Notes: generated by a model not told the origin, from the sequence alone. A DNA stretch of 64,000 nt from Dawidia cretensis (GCF_018598175.1 NZ_JAHESE010000009.1:122768-186767), one strand, 5' to 3'; counted from the first letter of the stretch, positions 51,828-61,238 are shown. Made by a program: numbers and translations.

Positions 51828-52937
51828 TTATACCGCCGCCGGCTCTTTCACGTCGCTGCGAATCAGCTCCAGGAACTGATCGAACAGGTAGCGCGAGTCG
51901 TGCGGGCCCGGCGATGCTTCCGGGTGATACTGTACCGAAAAGGCCTTCTTATCTTTCAGACGAATACCCATGATGGTATTGTCGTTCAGGTGGAGGTGTG
52001 TCACCTCTACATTGGGGTTCTTTTCGATGTCCTTTTCGCTTACTGCGAAGCCGTGGTTCTGCGAAGTCATTTCGCCTTTGCCCGACAGCAGGTTTTTCAC
52101 CGGATGGTTCAGACCGCGGTGGCCGTGGTGCATTTTATAAGTGGAGATGCCGCTGGCCAGGGCCAGCAGCTGATGTCCGAGGCAGATGCCAAACAGCGGC
52201 TTGCCGCTCGCCAGCGCCTTCTTCACGGTTTCTACCGCATAGGGCATGGCCGACGGGTCGCCGGGGCCGTTGGAGATAAAATATCCATCAGGCTTGAAGG
52301 CCGCCAGTTCTTCAAAGGTGGTCTTTGCCGGAAATACTTTGCAGTAGCAACCGCGCGACGCCATGTTCTCGACGATGCTGCGCTTGATGCCCAGGTCGAG
52401 TACCGCTACGCGGATGGGGGCATCGGGTGAGCCCACAAAATAAGCTTCTTTCGTTGTTACGAGGGAGGAGAGCTCGAGACCGTCCATCGAAGGCACTTTT
52501 CGGATTTCAGCACGCATCTGCTCGGGCGTAAGCTCCGACGAGATGAGGGCGTTCATGGCGCCTTTGCTGCGGATATAACGCACCAGCATGCGGGTGTCGA
52601 CATCCGCGATGCCTGTCACGCCTTTACGTTCCAGGTAGGCCTGGAGGCTTTCCTGGGCCGACTTGCGGCTGAACTCCTTTGCATAGTCGTTTACGACCAG
52701 GCCGGCGATCTGCGGGTTGCCGGATTCTTCTTCCGAGTCTACCGCACCGTAATTACCAATGTGTGCCGTGGTGTTCACAATGATCTGGCCGTAGTAGGAC
52801 GGATCCGTGTAGATCTCCTGGTAGCCGGTCATTCCCGTATTAAAACAGATTTCCCCGCCGGTAGTACCGGTCTTGCCAATGGCGGTCCCTTCGATCAAAA
52901 GGCCGTCTTCGAGAAGTAAATAAGCTTTTTTCTGCAT
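51828..52937 (-). CDS. carA: Carbamoyl-phosphate synthase small (glutaminase) subunit
   Basis: 369 residues from the ATG at 52937; a GTG three codons upstream is less likely. It supplies ammonia from glutamine to CarB, feeding arginine and pyrimidine synthesis. The N-terminal CPSase domain (LLLEDGLLIEGTAIGKTGTTGGEICFNTGMTGYQEIYTDPSY) is followed by the class I glutaminase with the Cys nucleophile in GKPLFGICLGHQLLALASG and His/Glu in QYHPEASPGP. The carB gene is not in the window. Its promoter region has a TATTTTTG box and a 12-bp tandem repeat. Probably co-transcribed with eno. Confidence 0.96.
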   Translation of the reverse strand: MQKKAYLLLEDGLLIEGTAIGKTGTTGGEICFNTGMTGYQEIYTDPSYYGQIIVNTTAHIGNYGAVDSEEESGNPQIAGLVVNDYAKEFSRKSAQESLQAYLERKGVTGIADVDTRMLVRYIRSKGAMNALISSELTPEQMRAEIRKVPSMDGLELSSLVTTKEAYFVGSPDAPIRVAVLDLGIKRSIVENMASRGCYCKVFPAKTTFEELAAFKPDGYFISNGPGDPSAMPYAVETVKKALASGKPLFGICLGHQLLALASGISTYKMHHGHRGLNHPVKNLLSGKGEMTSQNHGFAVSEKDIEKNPNVEVTHLHLNDNTIMGIRLKDKKAFSVQYHPEASPGPHDSRYLFDQFLELIRSDVKEPAAV

Positions 52938-52945
52938 TGCGGTCA

Positions 52946-52953
52946 CAAAAATA
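52946..52953 (-). promoter_or_regulatory. -7 element TATTTTTG of carA
   Basis: Exact TANNTTTG on the minus strand, ending nine bases before the ATG at 52937. The mRNA would have almost no leader. Confidence 0.45.
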
Positions 52954-52963
52954 CGTTAGAAAT

Positions 52964-52987
52964 CCTGATTAAAACCCTGATTAAAAC
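52964..52987. repeat. 12-bp tandem direct repeat upstream of carA
   Basis: CCTGATTAAAAC occurs twice head to tail (52964-52975, 52976-52987). It covers the region just upstream of the putative carA -7 box, where a -33 box would lie. It could be a regulator site. Confidence 0.5.
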
Positions 52988-53053
52988 ACAAAATTGCGGT
53001 AGAAGTTCCAGGGCCGGAAAACAGCGCCCATGCGCCGTTGAGACAGCCTGTAC

Positions 53054-53092
53054 GGGCAAAAAAAAGGGATTGAACTTTCGTCCAATCCCTTT
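53054..53092 (-). terminator. Strong intrinsic terminator ending the ribosomal protein/rpoA/rplQ operon
   Basis: AAAGGGATTG (53063-53072) pairs with CAATCCCTTT (53083-53092). On the minus strand a long T-run (53058-53065) follows the stem. It separates rplQ from carA. Confidence 0.85.
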
Positions 53093-53113
53093 CTGATATG
53101 AGATTCTCAAACA

Positions 53114-53650
53114 CTATTCCTTGTCCTTTTTGGCGGCAGGTTTTCTGGTTTTCTTGGCAGGCTTTTCAGCTGCTTCGGCAGTTTCCACTGCACCTTCGGC
53201 AGTAGCTTCCGCACCTTCCTTCTTACCACCCGCACGACGGCTACGACGAGTCTTAGCCTTCTTCGCACCACCTTCTTTGGTGTACAGTGTGTTGTAGTCT
53301 ACCAGCTCGATGAGGCACATTTCGGCGTTGTCACCTACCCGTACGTCACCCATCTTGATGATGCGGGTGTATCCACCCGGACGGTCAGCGATCTTGCCGG
53401 CTACTTCGCCAAACAGGGCCTTTACAGACTCCTTGTTTTGCAGATAAGAGAAGACTGTTCTGCGTGAGTGTGTTGTATCATCCTTACCCTTGGTCAACAG
53501 GGGCTCTACAAATTTTCTAAGCGCTTTGGCTTTAGCAACCGTCGTTGTAATCCGCTTGTTCAGGATCAGCGACGAAGCCATGTTCGAAAGCATAGCATCG
53601 CGGTGCGACTTTGTCCTTCCTAAATGGTTGACTTTTCTACCGTGTCTCAT
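53114..53650 (-). CDS. rplQ: 50S ribosomal protein L17 with Lys/Ala/Glu-rich tail
   Basis: 178 residues. The L17 core (1-116, [56 protein letters not shown]...[29 protein letters not shown]) is followed by a tail of about 50 residues rich in Lys, Ala and Glu ([20 protein letters not shown]...KPAAKKDKE). Escherichia L17 ends near residue 127, so the tail is a lineage addition, common in Bacteroidota. L17 binds 23S rRNA near the exit tunnel. It is the last gene of the operon, five bases after rpoA. Confidence 0.96.
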   Translation of the reverse strand: MRHGRKVNHLGRTKSHRDAMLSNMASSLILNKRITTTVAKAKALRKFVEPLLTKGKDDTTHSRRTVFSYLQNKESVKALFGEVAGKIADRPGGYTRIIKMGDVRVGDNAEMCLIELVDYNTLYTKEGGAKKAKTRRSRRAGGKKEGAEATAEGAVETAEAAEKPAKKTRKPAAKKDKE

Positions 53651-53655
53651 TGTTC

Positions 53656-54645
53656 TTAGTCTTCTTCAAGTTTATACTTAGCCAGATCCATACCGAAGGT
53701 AAGGTTCTTTTCCGCTACGAGTTGTTCCAATTCTGCCAGCGACTTCTTACCGAAGTTCCGGAACTTCATCATGTCCGAAATTTCGAGTTGCACCAGGTCG
53801 CCCAGCGTCTTCACGTCAGCTGCTTTCAAGCAGTTGTACGCGCGTACCGACAGATCGAGGTCGTGGAGCGGAGTCTTGAGCAGCTTGCGCATATGCAGCA
53901 TCTCTTCGTCTACCTGCTCAACTTCTGCATCTTTACCTGTTTCGAGTTCCATCGACTTGTCCGAGAACAGGGCGAAGTGTTTGATCAGGATGTACGCTGC
54001 ACCTTCCAGGGCCTTCTCAGGGTGGATGGAACCATCTGTTTCGATATCAACAACCAGCTTTTCGTAGTCGGTCTTTTGCTCTACGCGGGTGTTTTCTACG
54101 CTGTACTTCACATTCTTGATCGGCGTGAAGATGGCGTCAATCGGAATGAAACCGAATACTTGCTCCGACGGCTTGTTTTCTTCCGCAGGAAGGTATCCAC
54201 GGCCTTTCTCGATCGTCAGTTCGATCTCGAAATGCGCAGTCTCATCCAGGTTGCAGATAACATGATCCGGGTTCAGGATCTCAAAAGCAGAGGTAAACTT
54301 AGCGACGTCGCCAGCCTTGAACTGCTTTTGCTTCTTGATATTTACAGTGATCTTATTGTCAAAATTATCAGCAACCTTCTTGAAACGAACCATTTTCAGG
54401 TTCAAGATGATTTCGGCTACATCCTCTACTACACCTTCAATGGTCGAAAACTCATGCAATACGCCAGGGACTTTGATCCCGGTGATGGCATAACCTTCCA
54501 GAGAGGACAACAGAATTCTTCTCAGCGCATTGCCAATCGTAACTCCATATCCTTTTTCCAGAGGCTTGAATGTGAAGAGTCCGTGAAAATCATCAGACTT
54601 TTCCATTACAACCTTCTCTGGCATTTGAAATGCTAATATTGACAT
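53656..54645 (-). CDS. rpoA: DNA-directed RNA polymerase subunit alpha
   Basis: 329 residues. The N-terminal dimer domain (about 1-230, [61 protein letters not shown]) assembles beta and beta-prime. The C-terminal domain (about 255-320, [59 protein letters not shown]) binds UP elements and activators. Complete and standard. Between rpsD (29-base gap) and rplQ. Confidence 0.98.
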   Translation of the reverse strand: MSILAFQMPEKVVMEKSDDFHGLFTFKPLEKGYGVTIGNALRRILLSSLEGYAITGIKVPGVLHEFSTIEGVVEDVAEIILNLKMVRFKKVADNFDNKITVNIKKQKQFKAGDVAKFTSAFEILNPDHVICNLDETAHFEIELTIEKGRGYLPAEENKPSEQVFGFIPIDAIFTPIKNVKYSVENTRVEQKTDYEKLVVDIETDGSIHPEKALEGAAYILIKHFALFSDKSMELETGKDAEVEQVDEEMLHMRKLLKTPLHDLDLSVRAYNCLKAADVKTLGDLVQLEISDMMKFRNFGKKSLAELEQLVAEKNLTFGMDLAKYKLEED

Positions 54646-54674
54646 AGTGTAAGTGAGTTGATTAACTGTATGTA

Positions 54675-55280
54675 TTACTTCGAGTACAATTCAACGATCA
54701 ATTGCTCGTTGATGTTTTCGGGGATATCCTCGCGTGGCGGCAGGTTTATCAGCTTGCCGGTCATTTCGCTGTTATCCCACTCCAACCAGTTGTACTTTTT
54801 GGCGCCGCCGATGGAAAGGCTGTTCGTCACTACTTCCAATGACTTGGAACGCTCACGAACGCTTATCGTATCGCCGGGTTTCAGGGCGTATGAAGCGATG
54901 TTCACTACTTCGCCGTTTACCAGAATGTGTTTGTGCAATACCAACTGACGAGCCGCGCGGCGCGTCGGGGCAATGCCTAAGCGGTATACTGTGTTGTCCA
55001 GGCGACCCTCGAGGAGTTGCAGCAGGATGGCACCCGTAACACCTTTTTTACGAGTCGCTGTATCGAACAGTTTCGCAAACTGTCTTTCCAGCAGACCGTA
55101 GATATATTTTGCTTTTTGCTTTTCGGCCAGCTGTGTAGCGTATTCCGATTGCTTGCGCTTCTTGCCGCGACCGTGCTGACCAGCGGGATAGTTTTTCTTT
55201 GAAAGCGCTTTGTTGTCGCCGAGGATGGGCTCGTTGTAACGACGGGAAATTCTTACTTTGGGGCCAGTATATCGTGCCAT
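54675..55280 (-). CDS. rpsD: 30S ribosomal protein S4
   Basis: 201 residues, zinc-free type: the N-terminus ([21 protein letters not shown]) has no CxxC knuckle. The S4 RNA-binding domain is seen at about 92-155 ([54 protein letters not shown]). S4 starts assembly of the 30S body and often represses its own operon by binding a structured mRNA. An 80-base gap with a stable hairpin lies just upstream, the longest such gap between rpsM and rplQ. Confidence 0.98.
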   Translation of the reverse strand: MARYTGPKVRISRRYNEPILGDNKALSKKNYPAGQHGRGKKRKQSEYATQLAEKQKAKYIYGLLERQFAKLFDTATRKKGVTGAILLQLLEGRLDNTVYRLGIAPTRRAARQLVLHKHILVNGEVVNIASYALKPGDTISVRERSKSLEVVTNSLSIGGAKKYNWLEWDNSEMTGKLINLPPREDIPENINEQLIVELYSK

Positions 55281-55304
55281 TCTGTATAGATAGATTTAAA
55301 CTTG

Positions 55305-55342
55305 GGCCGACAGTGTCCGGGTATACCGGGGTCCCGTCGGCC
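55305..55342 (-). promoter_or_regulatory. Stem-loop upstream of rpsD, candidate S4 leader element
   Basis: GGCCGAC (55305-55311) pairs with GTCGGCC (55336-55342). Inside is a smaller CCGG...CCGG stem around GTATA. There is no T-tract in the transcribed direction, so it is not a terminator. It lies 25 bases before the rpsD ATG. Confidence 0.5.
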
Positions 55343-55360
55343 TAAATCATTAGTTAAAAA

Positions 55361-55759
55361 TTATACTCTTCTTTTCTTGGGAGGACGGCAACCGTTGTGC
55401 GGCAGCGGCGTAACGTCGCGGATTGCCATCACTTCGATACCGGCGTTCTGGATGGTACGGATAGCCGACTCGCGACCTGCACCCGGACCTTTTACGAACA
55501 CCTCTACTTTGCGAAGACCCAGCTCGAATGCTTTGCCAGCGCAGTCTTGTGCGGCTGTCTGAGCAGCGTACGGAGTGTTCTTTTTCGAGCCTTTGAAGCC
55601 CATTTTACCAGCAGACGCCCAGGAGATAACCTGGCCGGTCGTATTGGTTACGGAGATGATCACGTTGTTGAACGTAGCGCGGATGTGCACCTGGCCTACG
55701 GCCTCAACGTTTACAACTCTCTTTTTTGCTTTGTCTTTTCTTTTGTCAGCGGTTGCCAT
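55361..55759 (-). CDS. rpsK: 30S ribosomal protein S11
   Basis: 132 residues. It binds 16S rRNA at the platform near the E site. The core [112 protein letters not shown] is typical to the last residue. The basic N-terminus ([11 protein letters not shown]) is lineage-variable. It is 19 bases after rpsM. Confidence 0.98.
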   Translation of the reverse strand: MATADKRKDKAKKRVVNVEAVGQVHIRATFNNVIISVTNTTGQVISWASAGKMGFKGSKKNTPYAAQTAAQDCAGKAFELGLRKVEVFVKGPGAGRESAIRTIQNAGIEVMAIRDVTPLPHNGCRPPKKRRV

Positions 55760-55778
55760 GTATCGAACAGTTTACCGA

Positions 55779-56159
55779 TTAACCTTTAGTTGCCTTCTTC
55801 TTATTCGCTACCGTCTTACGCTTACCTTTCCGGGTACGAGCGTTGTTCTTGGTAGTTTGTCCACGCACGGGCAGGCCCTTGCGGTGACGGAGTCCACGAT
55901 AACATCCGATGTCCATCAGACGCTTGATGTTCAGCTGAATCTCAGACTTGAGAACACCTTCGATGCGGAATTTCTCCGCAATGATCGAACGAACTGCGTT
56001 TGACTCCTCATCGTTCCATTCCTTTACCTTCTTGTCGGGGCTAATCCCGGCTTCGGCAAGGATATTTTGAGCGGACTGGCGGCCAATACCGAAAATATAG
56101 GTAAGGCTAATTTCGCCGCGCTTGTTATCAGGAATATCTACACCTGCTATACGTGCCAT
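55779..56159 (-). CDS. rpsM: 30S ribosomal protein S13
   Basis: 126 residues. It contacts the P-site tRNA and bridges to the 50S subunit. [39 protein letters not shown] is the family N-terminus; the H2TH region and the basic C-terminal tail ([24 protein letters not shown]) are present. It lies 58 bases after rpmJ. Confidence 0.98.
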   Translation of the reverse strand: MARIAGVDIPDNKRGEISLTYIFGIGRQSAQNILAEAGISPDKKVKEWNDEESNAVRSIIAEKFRIEGVLKSEIQLNIKRLMDIGCYRGLRHRKGLPVRGQTTKNNARTRKGKRKTVANKKKATKG

Positions 56160-56217
56160 TTGTATGATTTATCGTTATCTGTTATGCTTTCTTTTCTATG
56201 CGACCGTCGAACCACGA

Positions 56218-56334
56218 TTAGCCTTGTCTCTGCTTGTAGCGTGGGTTCTTCTTGTTGATCACATACAGCTTACCGTTACGTCTGATGATCTTGCAGTCAG
56301 CGCTACGCTTCTTGATGGATGCTTTAACTTTCAT
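56218..56334 (-). CDS. rpmJ: 50S ribosomal protein L36 (zinc-free form)
   Basis: 38 residues, short and easily missed. It starts [20 protein letters not shown] and ends with [10 protein letters not shown], the standard L36 frame. The zinc-binding form has Cys11, Cys14, Cys27 and His33; here only Cys14 remains (Ser11, Asn27, Tyr33), so it is the C-minus type that needs no zinc. It lies 13 bases after infA, as usual for the spc/alpha junction. Confidence 0.96.
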   Translation of the reverse strand: MKVKASIKKRSADCKIIRRNGKLYVINKKNPRYKQRQG

Positions 56335-56347
56335 GTCGTTCTATAGT

Positions 56348-56566
56348 CTACTTGTATCTGAATACAATTCTTCCTTTTGTCAAATCGTAAGGTGACATTT
56401 CCAATCGTACTCTGTCGCCTGGTAAGATCCGGATGTAGTGCATCCGCATTTTCCCAGATATATGGGCCAACACTTCATGCCCATTTTCTAACTGTACCCG
56501 AAACATTGCGTTCGACAATGCTTCGCTTATAGTACCATCTTGCTCAATTGACTTTTGTTTCGCCAC
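56348..56566 (-). CDS. infA: Translation initiation factor IF-1
   Basis: 72 residues. The OB fold is complete: [72 protein letters not shown]-1 blocks the A site during initiation. The start codon is GTG (56564-56566), and it lies inside the 3' end of map, overlapping it by 40 bases. This suggests translational coupling to map. No ATG upstream fits the family N-terminus. Confidence 0.95.
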   Translation of the reverse strand: MAKQKSIEQDGTISEALSNAMFRVQLENGHEVLAHISGKMRMHYIRILPGDRVRLEMSPYDLTKGRIVFRYK

Positions 56567-57339
56567 TTATAGGTATAATTTGCTTCTATATATTCGTGCG
56601 TCGTCAATATCTCCGTTCTGTCCTCATGCACGGCTATCGTATGTTCGAAATGCGCCGAAGGCTTTCTGTCGGCCGTCCGGATCGTCCATCCATCGCGCTC
56701 CTGCACCACATTCTTGGTACCGAGGTTGATCATGGGCTCAATCGCGAACACCATTCCCGCAGCAATCTTCACGCCTTTACCCCGCTTGCCATAGTTTGGC
56801 ACTTCCGGGTCTTCGTGAAGGCTCTTCCCCACACCGTGTCCTACCAGCTCGCGGACAACGCCGTATCCGAAGCTTTCTACGTAGGTCTGAATGGCCGATG
56901 CCACATCTCCTATCCGGTTGCCCGCCTTTGCTTCGTCAATACCCTTGTAGAGGGACTCTAACGTGCGCTCCAGCAGCAGCAGTGTTTCCGGCTTGACCCC
57001 TTCGAGGGGATAGGTATAGGCCGAGTCACTGTGATAACCTTTGTAATATACGCCGCAATCTACAGAGATTACATCCGTTTCGCGCAATTCATAGCTCCCC
57101 GGGAATCCGTGCACCACAACCTCGTTTACCGAGATGCAGAGCGAGGCGGGAAAACCATGGTAGTTCTTGAACGACGGAACACCACCCTGGTCGCGTATAT
57201 ACTCTTCAGCTACCTTATCCAACACCGAGGTCTTCACACCAGGTTTTATCAGCCTGGCTATCTCTCCGTGAGCCTTTCCCAGAATCTGGGCACTTTCACG
57301 GATTAAGACGAGGTCCTCTTCAGTCTTTAAGTGAACCAT
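56527..57339 (-). CDS. map: Type I methionine aminopeptidase
   Basis: 270 residues, slightly longer than the usual 250-265. It removes the N-terminal Met from new proteins. Pita-bread fold ligands are seen: [18 protein letters not shown] with two Asp, His in [22 protein letters not shown], Glu in [10 protein letters not shown], and the final Glu in HEDRTEIL. The last 20 residues ([22 protein letters not shown]) extend over the infA start. It lies eight bases after secY. Confidence 0.97.
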   Translation of the reverse strand: MVHLKTEEDLVLIRESAQILGKAHGEIARLIKPGVKTSVLDKVAEEYIRDQGGVPSFKNYHGFPASLCISVNEVVVHGFPGSYELRETDVISVDCGVYYKGYHSDSAYTYPLEGVKPETLLLLERTLESLYKGIDEAKAGNRIGDVASAIQTYVESFGYGVVRELVGHGVGKSLHEDPEVPNYGKRGKGVKIAAGMVFAIEPMINLGTKNVVQERDGWTIRTADRKPSAHFEHTIAVHEDRTEILTTHEYIEANYTYKWRNKSQLSKMVL

Positions 57340-57347
57340 TCAGCTTT

Positions 57348-58664
57348 TTAAGCCGCAGCAAATTGAGAACGTCCTTTCACGCGGCCCGACTTCATCATAC
57401 CTTCGTAGTGTCTCATCAGCAGGTAGCTTTCGATCTGTTGGAGTGTATCCAGTACAACCCCTACAAGAATCAACAGCGACGTGCCACCAAAGAACTGTGC
57501 GAAGTTCTGTCCCACGCCAGCACGTACGGCAAATGCCGGCAGTACTGCAATCGCGGCCAGGAATAATGCGCCAGGCAACGTAATCCGTGATAACACGGTG
57601 TCTATAAAATCAGCCGTTTGTTTACCAGGTTTAACACCTGGGATAAAACCGCCGTTTCGTTTCAGGTTATCGGCAATGTCGTTCGAGTTGATCGTGATTG
57701 CCGTATAGAAGAATGTAAAGATCAGAATCATGAGCGCAAACACGAGGCTGTATTGCCATGAGTACGGATCAGAGAATGTCGAACCAATGTATGCGCCGAG
57801 GTCGCTGTCGCTCCACAGACCTGCTACCAGGGCTGGAATGAACATCAGGGCTTGCGCAAAGATGATCGGCATAACACCCGCTGAGTTTAACTTCAGCGGA
57901 ATGAAGTCGCGCTTGCCGCCGTACAGTTTGTTACCAATCACTTGCTTGGCGTACTGAATCGGAATGCGACGAGTCGCTTGTGTCAGGGCGATAACCGCTA
58001 CGACGATTCCAAACAGGGCGAACAGCTCTACAATGAAAAAGATTGCTTTGCCCGGGAATTTATCGGTCAGTTCCGCGGCCAGGGCCAGGGGGAGACGCGA
58101 TACGATACCGATCATGATCAGCATCGAGATACCGTTACCAATGCCTTTGTCTGTGATACGCTCGCCGAGCCACATACAGAACATAGTGCCGGCAATGATC
58201 AAAACAAGGGAAGTGACGTAGAACATAACGCCGGGCGCGATAATCACGGCCGGATCGATAGTGCCTTTGAGGTAGCTATAACCCTGGAAGATCGTAATGA
58301 AGATCGTCAACACACGGGTTAACTGATTCAGACGTTTCCGACCAGACTCACCTTCTTTTTGCAGCTTCTGGAAATACGGCACAGCAAATGTGAGGAGCTG
58401 CACAATAATAGAAGCCGATATGTACGGCATGATGCCCAGCGCGAAAATTGACGCGTTGCTGAAGGCACCACCCAGGAAGTTGTTCAGATATCCGAGAATC
58501 CCGCTGCTATTGGCCTCGCGGTCCAACAGGTTGGGGTTGATACCCGGAAGAACAATATACGACCCAAGTCTGAAGATAACGAGGAACCCGATTGTGTTCA
58601 GGATCCTGACTCTCAGGTCTTCGATGGAGAAGATGTTTCGAATGGTCTGAATGAAACGTTTCAT
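57348..58664 (-). CDS. secY: Preprotein translocase subunit SecY
   Basis: 438 residues with ten predicted membrane helices. It forms the SecYEG channel for export and membrane insertion. The N-terminus IRNIFSIEDLRVRILNTIGFLVIFRLGSYIVLPGINP and the plug/helix 2 region FSNASIFALGIMPYISASIIVQLLTF are typical, as is the C-terminal YEGMMKSGRVKGR. Its ATG overlaps the rplO stop by one base, which implies coupling. Standard position in the spc operon. Confidence 0.98.
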   Translation of the reverse strand: MKRFIQTIRNIFSIEDLRVRILNTIGFLVIFRLGSYIVLPGINPNLLDREANSSGILGYLNNFLGGAFSNASIFALGIMPYISASIIVQLLTFAVPYFQKLQKEGESGRKRLNQLTRVLTIFITIFQGYSYLKGTIDPAVIIAPGVMFYVTSLVLIIAGTMFCMWLGERITDKGIGNGISMLIMIGIVSRLPLALAAELTDKFPGKAIFFIVELFALFGIVVAVIALTQATRRIPIQYAKQVIGNKLYGGKRDFIPLKLNSAGVMPIIFAQALMFIPALVAGLWSDSDLGAYIGSTFSDPYSWQYSLVFALMILIFTFFYTAITINSNDIADNLKRNGGFIPGVKPGKQTADFIDTVLSRITLPGALFLAAIAVLPAFAVRAGVGQNFAQFFGGTSLLILVGVVLDTLQQIESYLLMRHYEGMMKSGRVKGRSQFAAA

Positions 58665-59110
58665 TATTTCACCGTTGTGGCTGTACCGCCTGCCTTTTCA
58701 ATAGCTTGTGTTGCCGATGCAGAGAAAGCGTGTGCTTCCACTGTAACCTTGGCCTTCAATTCACCCCTACCCAATACTTTCACTTTGTCATTCTTGCCTA
58801 CGAGACCGTTCTCGATAAGCACTTGCAGTGTCAAAGCGCCAGTGTTGGCTTTTGATGCAACGCCTTCCAGTATGTCGAGGTTAATGGCTTTGAAATACTC
58901 CTTGTTGTTGTTCTTAAAACCGAATTTAGGAACACGACGCTGGAGGGGCATCTGGCCACCTTCAAAACCTGACTTCTTCGCATAGCCAGAACGAGACTGG
59001 GCACCTTTGTGACCACGACCGGCAGTGCTACCGCCAGAGCCTTGACCACGACCAAGTCGTTTATTTGTCTTTGTTGAACCTTCTGCAGGTTTCAGTGTAT
59101 GCAGCTTCAT
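58664..59110 (-). CDS. rplO: 50S ribosomal protein L15
   Basis: 148 residues. The Gly-rich N-terminus LKPAEGSTKTNKRLGRGQGSGGSTAGRGHKGAQSRSGYAKKSGFEGGQMPLQRRVPKFGFKN threads through 23S rRNA. The C-terminal globular part is VKVLGRGELKAKVTVEAHAFSASATQAIEKAGGT. It is one base after rpmD and overlaps secY by one base. Confidence 0.97.
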   Translation of the reverse strand: MKLHTLKPAEGSTKTNKRLGRGQGSGGSTAGRGHKGAQSRSGYAKKSGFEGGQMPLQRRVPKFGFKNNNKEYFKAINLDILEGVASKANTGALTLQVLIENGLVGKNDKVKVLGRGELKAKVTVEAHAFSASATQAIEKAGGTATTVK

Positions 59111-59111
59111 C

Positions 59112-59291
59112 TTACAGCTCTTTTACGGTGATCAAATGATTCACTTTGCGAACCATGCCAGCGATCTGAGGAGTGAGCTCCACTTCTACTGACTTGTTGA
59201 TTCTGCCCAGGCCCAACGCCACCATCGTGCGTTGTTGCGTCTCGGGTCTTTTAATCATGCTACGGGTCTGAATGATCTGTACTTTTGCCAT
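59112..59291 (-). CDS. rpmD: 50S ribosomal protein L30
   Basis: 59 residues. The translation MAKVQIIQTRSMIKRPETQQ then RTMVALGLGRINKSVEV and VRKVNHLITVKEL is a full L30 with the ferredoxin-like fold. It lies between rpsE (5-base gap) and rplO (1-base gap), its usual place. Short enough to be missed by length filters. Confidence 0.96.
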   Translation of the reverse strand: MAKVQIIQTRSMIKRPETQQRTMVALGLGRINKSVEVELTPQIAGMVRKVNHLITVKEL

Positions 59292-59296
59292 GACGC

Positions 59297-59815
59297 TTAG
59301 CCGTTAAATACTTTGGACAATGAAACACCTCTGTTTTTAGCGACAGTGTACGCATCACGCATGGTCGTAAGTGCTTTGAAAGTAGCCTTCACCACGTTAT
59401 GCGGGTTAGACGAGCCTTTCGACTTAGCCAATACGTTGTGAACACCGGCACTCTCAAGCACAGCACGCATCGCACCACCGGCGATAACACCTGTACCAGG
59501 CGAAGCGGGCTTCAGCAGTACGAATCCACCACCGAATTTACCGATTGATTCGTGCGGCACAGTGCCTTTAATGATCGGCACTTTCACCAGGTGCTTTTTC
59601 GCGTCGTCGATGCCTTTGGTGATAGCATCCGTTACTTCATTGGCTTTACCAAGTCCGTAACCTACTACACCATTACCATCTCCTACTACTACGATCGCTG
59701 CGAAGCTGAACCGGCGACCGCCCTTCACCACTTTCGCAACACGCTCAATGGCTACTACACGCTCCTTCAGGTCGATTTCGCTGGCTTTTACAGTGCTAAT
59801 ATTGCTTACTGACAT
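59297..59815 (-). CDS. rpsE: 30S ribosomal protein S5
   Basis: 172 residues. The double-stranded RNA-binding-like N-domain is [66 protein letters not shown]. The C-domain is [44 protein letters not shown]5 takes part in decoding accuracy and helicase activity at the mRNA entry. Ten bases after rplR. Confidence 0.98.
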   Translation of the reverse strand: MSVSNISTVKASEIDLKERVVAIERVAKVVKGGRRFSFAAIVVVGDGNGVVGYGLGKANEVTDAITKGIDDAKKHLVKVPIIKGTVPHESIGKFGGGFVLLKPASPGTGVIAGGAMRAVLESAGVHNVLAKSKGSSNPHNVVKATFKALTTMRDAYTVAKNRGVSLSKVFNG

Positions 59816-59825
59816 ATTTCAGTTC

Positions 59826-60176
59826 TTAGAATTTTAAACCACCTTCTCTGGCACCTTCTGCCAAAGCCTTAATATTTCCGTGATACAAATATCCGTTGCG
59901 GTCAAACACGATAGTATCAATACCGCTGGAGATGGCTTTTTCAGCGATCTTCTTTCCAACGTTCTTTGAACTCTCGATATTCAACGCCGTCTTCTCGCCC
60001 AGCTCGCTGGTTGAAGCAGCAACCACGGTTACCCCTTTCAGGTCGTCGATGATCTGTACATACAAACCACGGTTACTTCTGAACACGGATAATCTCGGTC
60101 TCTCGGTAGTGCCGCTCAATTTCTTGCGAACACCAGCCTTGATTCTCGCACGTCTTTCTCTATTCTTGCCTGCCAT
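59826..60176 (-). CDS. rplR: 50S ribosomal protein L18
   Basis: 116 residues. It binds 5S rRNA. The core [51 protein letters not shown] and the C-terminus [27 protein letters not shown] are typical. It lies 40 bases after rplF. Confidence 0.98.
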   Translation of the reverse strand: MAGKNRERRARIKAGVRKKLSGTTERPRLSVFRSNRGLYVQIIDDLKGVTVVAASTSELGEKTALNIESSKNVGKKIAEKAISSGIDTIVFDRNGYLYHGNIKALAEGAREGGLKF

Positions 60177-60216
60177 AGCTTTCTATGCTCTATGATGCTT
60201 TAGTGTCTACTTAATT

Positions 60217-60768
60217 TTATTTAGAAGCAGCTTTACCAGCTTTTCTGCGTACAAACTCACCAGTGAAGCGAACACCTTTACCTTTGTAAGGCTCAACTTT
60301 ACGAAGCGACTTGATTTTGGCTGCTACCTGACCCATCAGTTGTTTGTCAATGCCTTCCAATATGATGGTCGGGTTTTGACCTTTTTCCTGTTGGGTCGTT
60401 ACTTTCACTTCTGAAGGCACTGCCAGGAACACGTTGTGCGAGTAACCTAAGCTAAGCTCCAGTACGTTCGACTGGGCAGCGGCTTTGTACCCCACACCCA
60501 CCAGCTCGAGCTGATGACGGTAGCCTTTCGATACACCTTCTACCATGTTCGCGATCAATGCGCGGTACAGACCGTGCATGGCCTTGTGACGTTTCTGCTC
60601 GGTAGGACGCTGAACAGTCACTTCGCCGTTTTCCTGCTTGATGATAAAGTCAGGATCTACAGCCTGGTGAAGTTCACCCTTCGGGCCTTTCACGCTTACT
60701 TTGTGGTTAGCAAAGTTGAACGTTACGCCAGAGGGAATTGAAACGGGTTTATTTCCTATACGTGACAT
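60217..60768 (-). CDS. rplF: 50S ribosomal protein L6
   Basis: 183 residues, two repeated L6 domains: MSRIGNKPVSIPSGVTFNFANHKVSVKGPKGELHQAV and VTTQQEKGQNPTIILEGIDKQLMGQVAAKIKSLRKVEPYKGKGVRFTGEFVRRKAGKAA. It sits near the factor-binding site of the large subunit. Fifteen bases after rpsH. Confidence 0.98.
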   Translation of the reverse strand: MSRIGNKPVSIPSGVTFNFANHKVSVKGPKGELHQAVDPDFIIKQENGEVTVQRPTEQKRHKAMHGLYRALIANMVEGVSKGYRHQLELVGVGYKAAAQSNVLELSLGYSHNVFLAVPSEVKVTTQQEKGQNPTIILEGIDKQLMGQVAAKIKSLRKVEPYKGKGVRFTGEFVRRKAGKAASK

Positions 60769-60783
60769 TGCTCTTTTCCTTTA

Positions 60784-61182
60784 TTAGTAGACGAAACACA
60801 GTACTTCACCACCTACGTTCAGGTTGCGAGCTTCCTTGTCTGTAATCACTCCTTTCGAAGTAGACAGGATCGCCACACCCAAACCGTTGAGTACGCGGGG
60901 CAGCGCATCCGCGCCGCGGTAATCACGCAAACCAGGAGAGCTGATACGCTCCAGCTTGGTGATGGCGGATTGCCGGGTTTCCGGATTGTACTTGAGGGCA
61001 ATCTTAATGTTACCCTGGCGGTTGGCCACATCTTCGAACTTGTAGTTCAGAATATAACCCTTGTCAAAAAGAACCTTCGTGATTTCTTTTTTGAGGTTGG
61101 ATGCAGGGATCTCCACTACACGGTGGTTGGCCTTTATGGCGTTCCGTAACCGGGTTAAGTAATCTGCTATCGGATCAGTCAT
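60784..61182 (-). CDS. rpsH: 30S ribosomal protein S8
   Basis: 132 residues. [44 protein letters not shown] and the C-terminus [33 protein letters not shown] are standard. It binds the central domain of 16S rRNA, and in Escherichia it represses the spc operon by binding the rplE mRNA. Here a 152-base gap containing a promoter and a terminator-like hairpin precedes it, which is unusual for this cluster. Confidence 0.98.
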   Translation of the reverse strand: MTDPIADYLTRLRNAIKANHRVVEIPASNLKKEITKVLFDKGYILNYKFEDVANRQGNIKIALKYNPETRQSAITKLERISSPGLRDYRGADALPRVLNGLGVAILSTSKGVITDKEARNLNVGGEVLCFVY

Positions 61183-61203
61183 TTTATTTTCGTCCTTTTA
61201 ATT

Positions 61204-61238
61204 AAAAAGCAAGCCCGTGTTTTTTCAAACCGGGCTGC
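61204..61238 (-). terminator. Terminator-like hairpin in the rpsN-rpsH gap
   Basis: On the minus strand, GCAGCCCG (61231-61238) pairs with CGGGCTTGC (61209-61217) with one bulged T, around a 13-base loop. T5 follows (61204-61208). It would stop or slow polymerase arriving from upstream genes. Confidence 0.62.

Noticed and set aside
53650-54636. Long plus-strand ORF of 328 codons opposite rpoA
   Set aside because: An antisense shadow of rpoA; the minus-strand protein is unmistakable.
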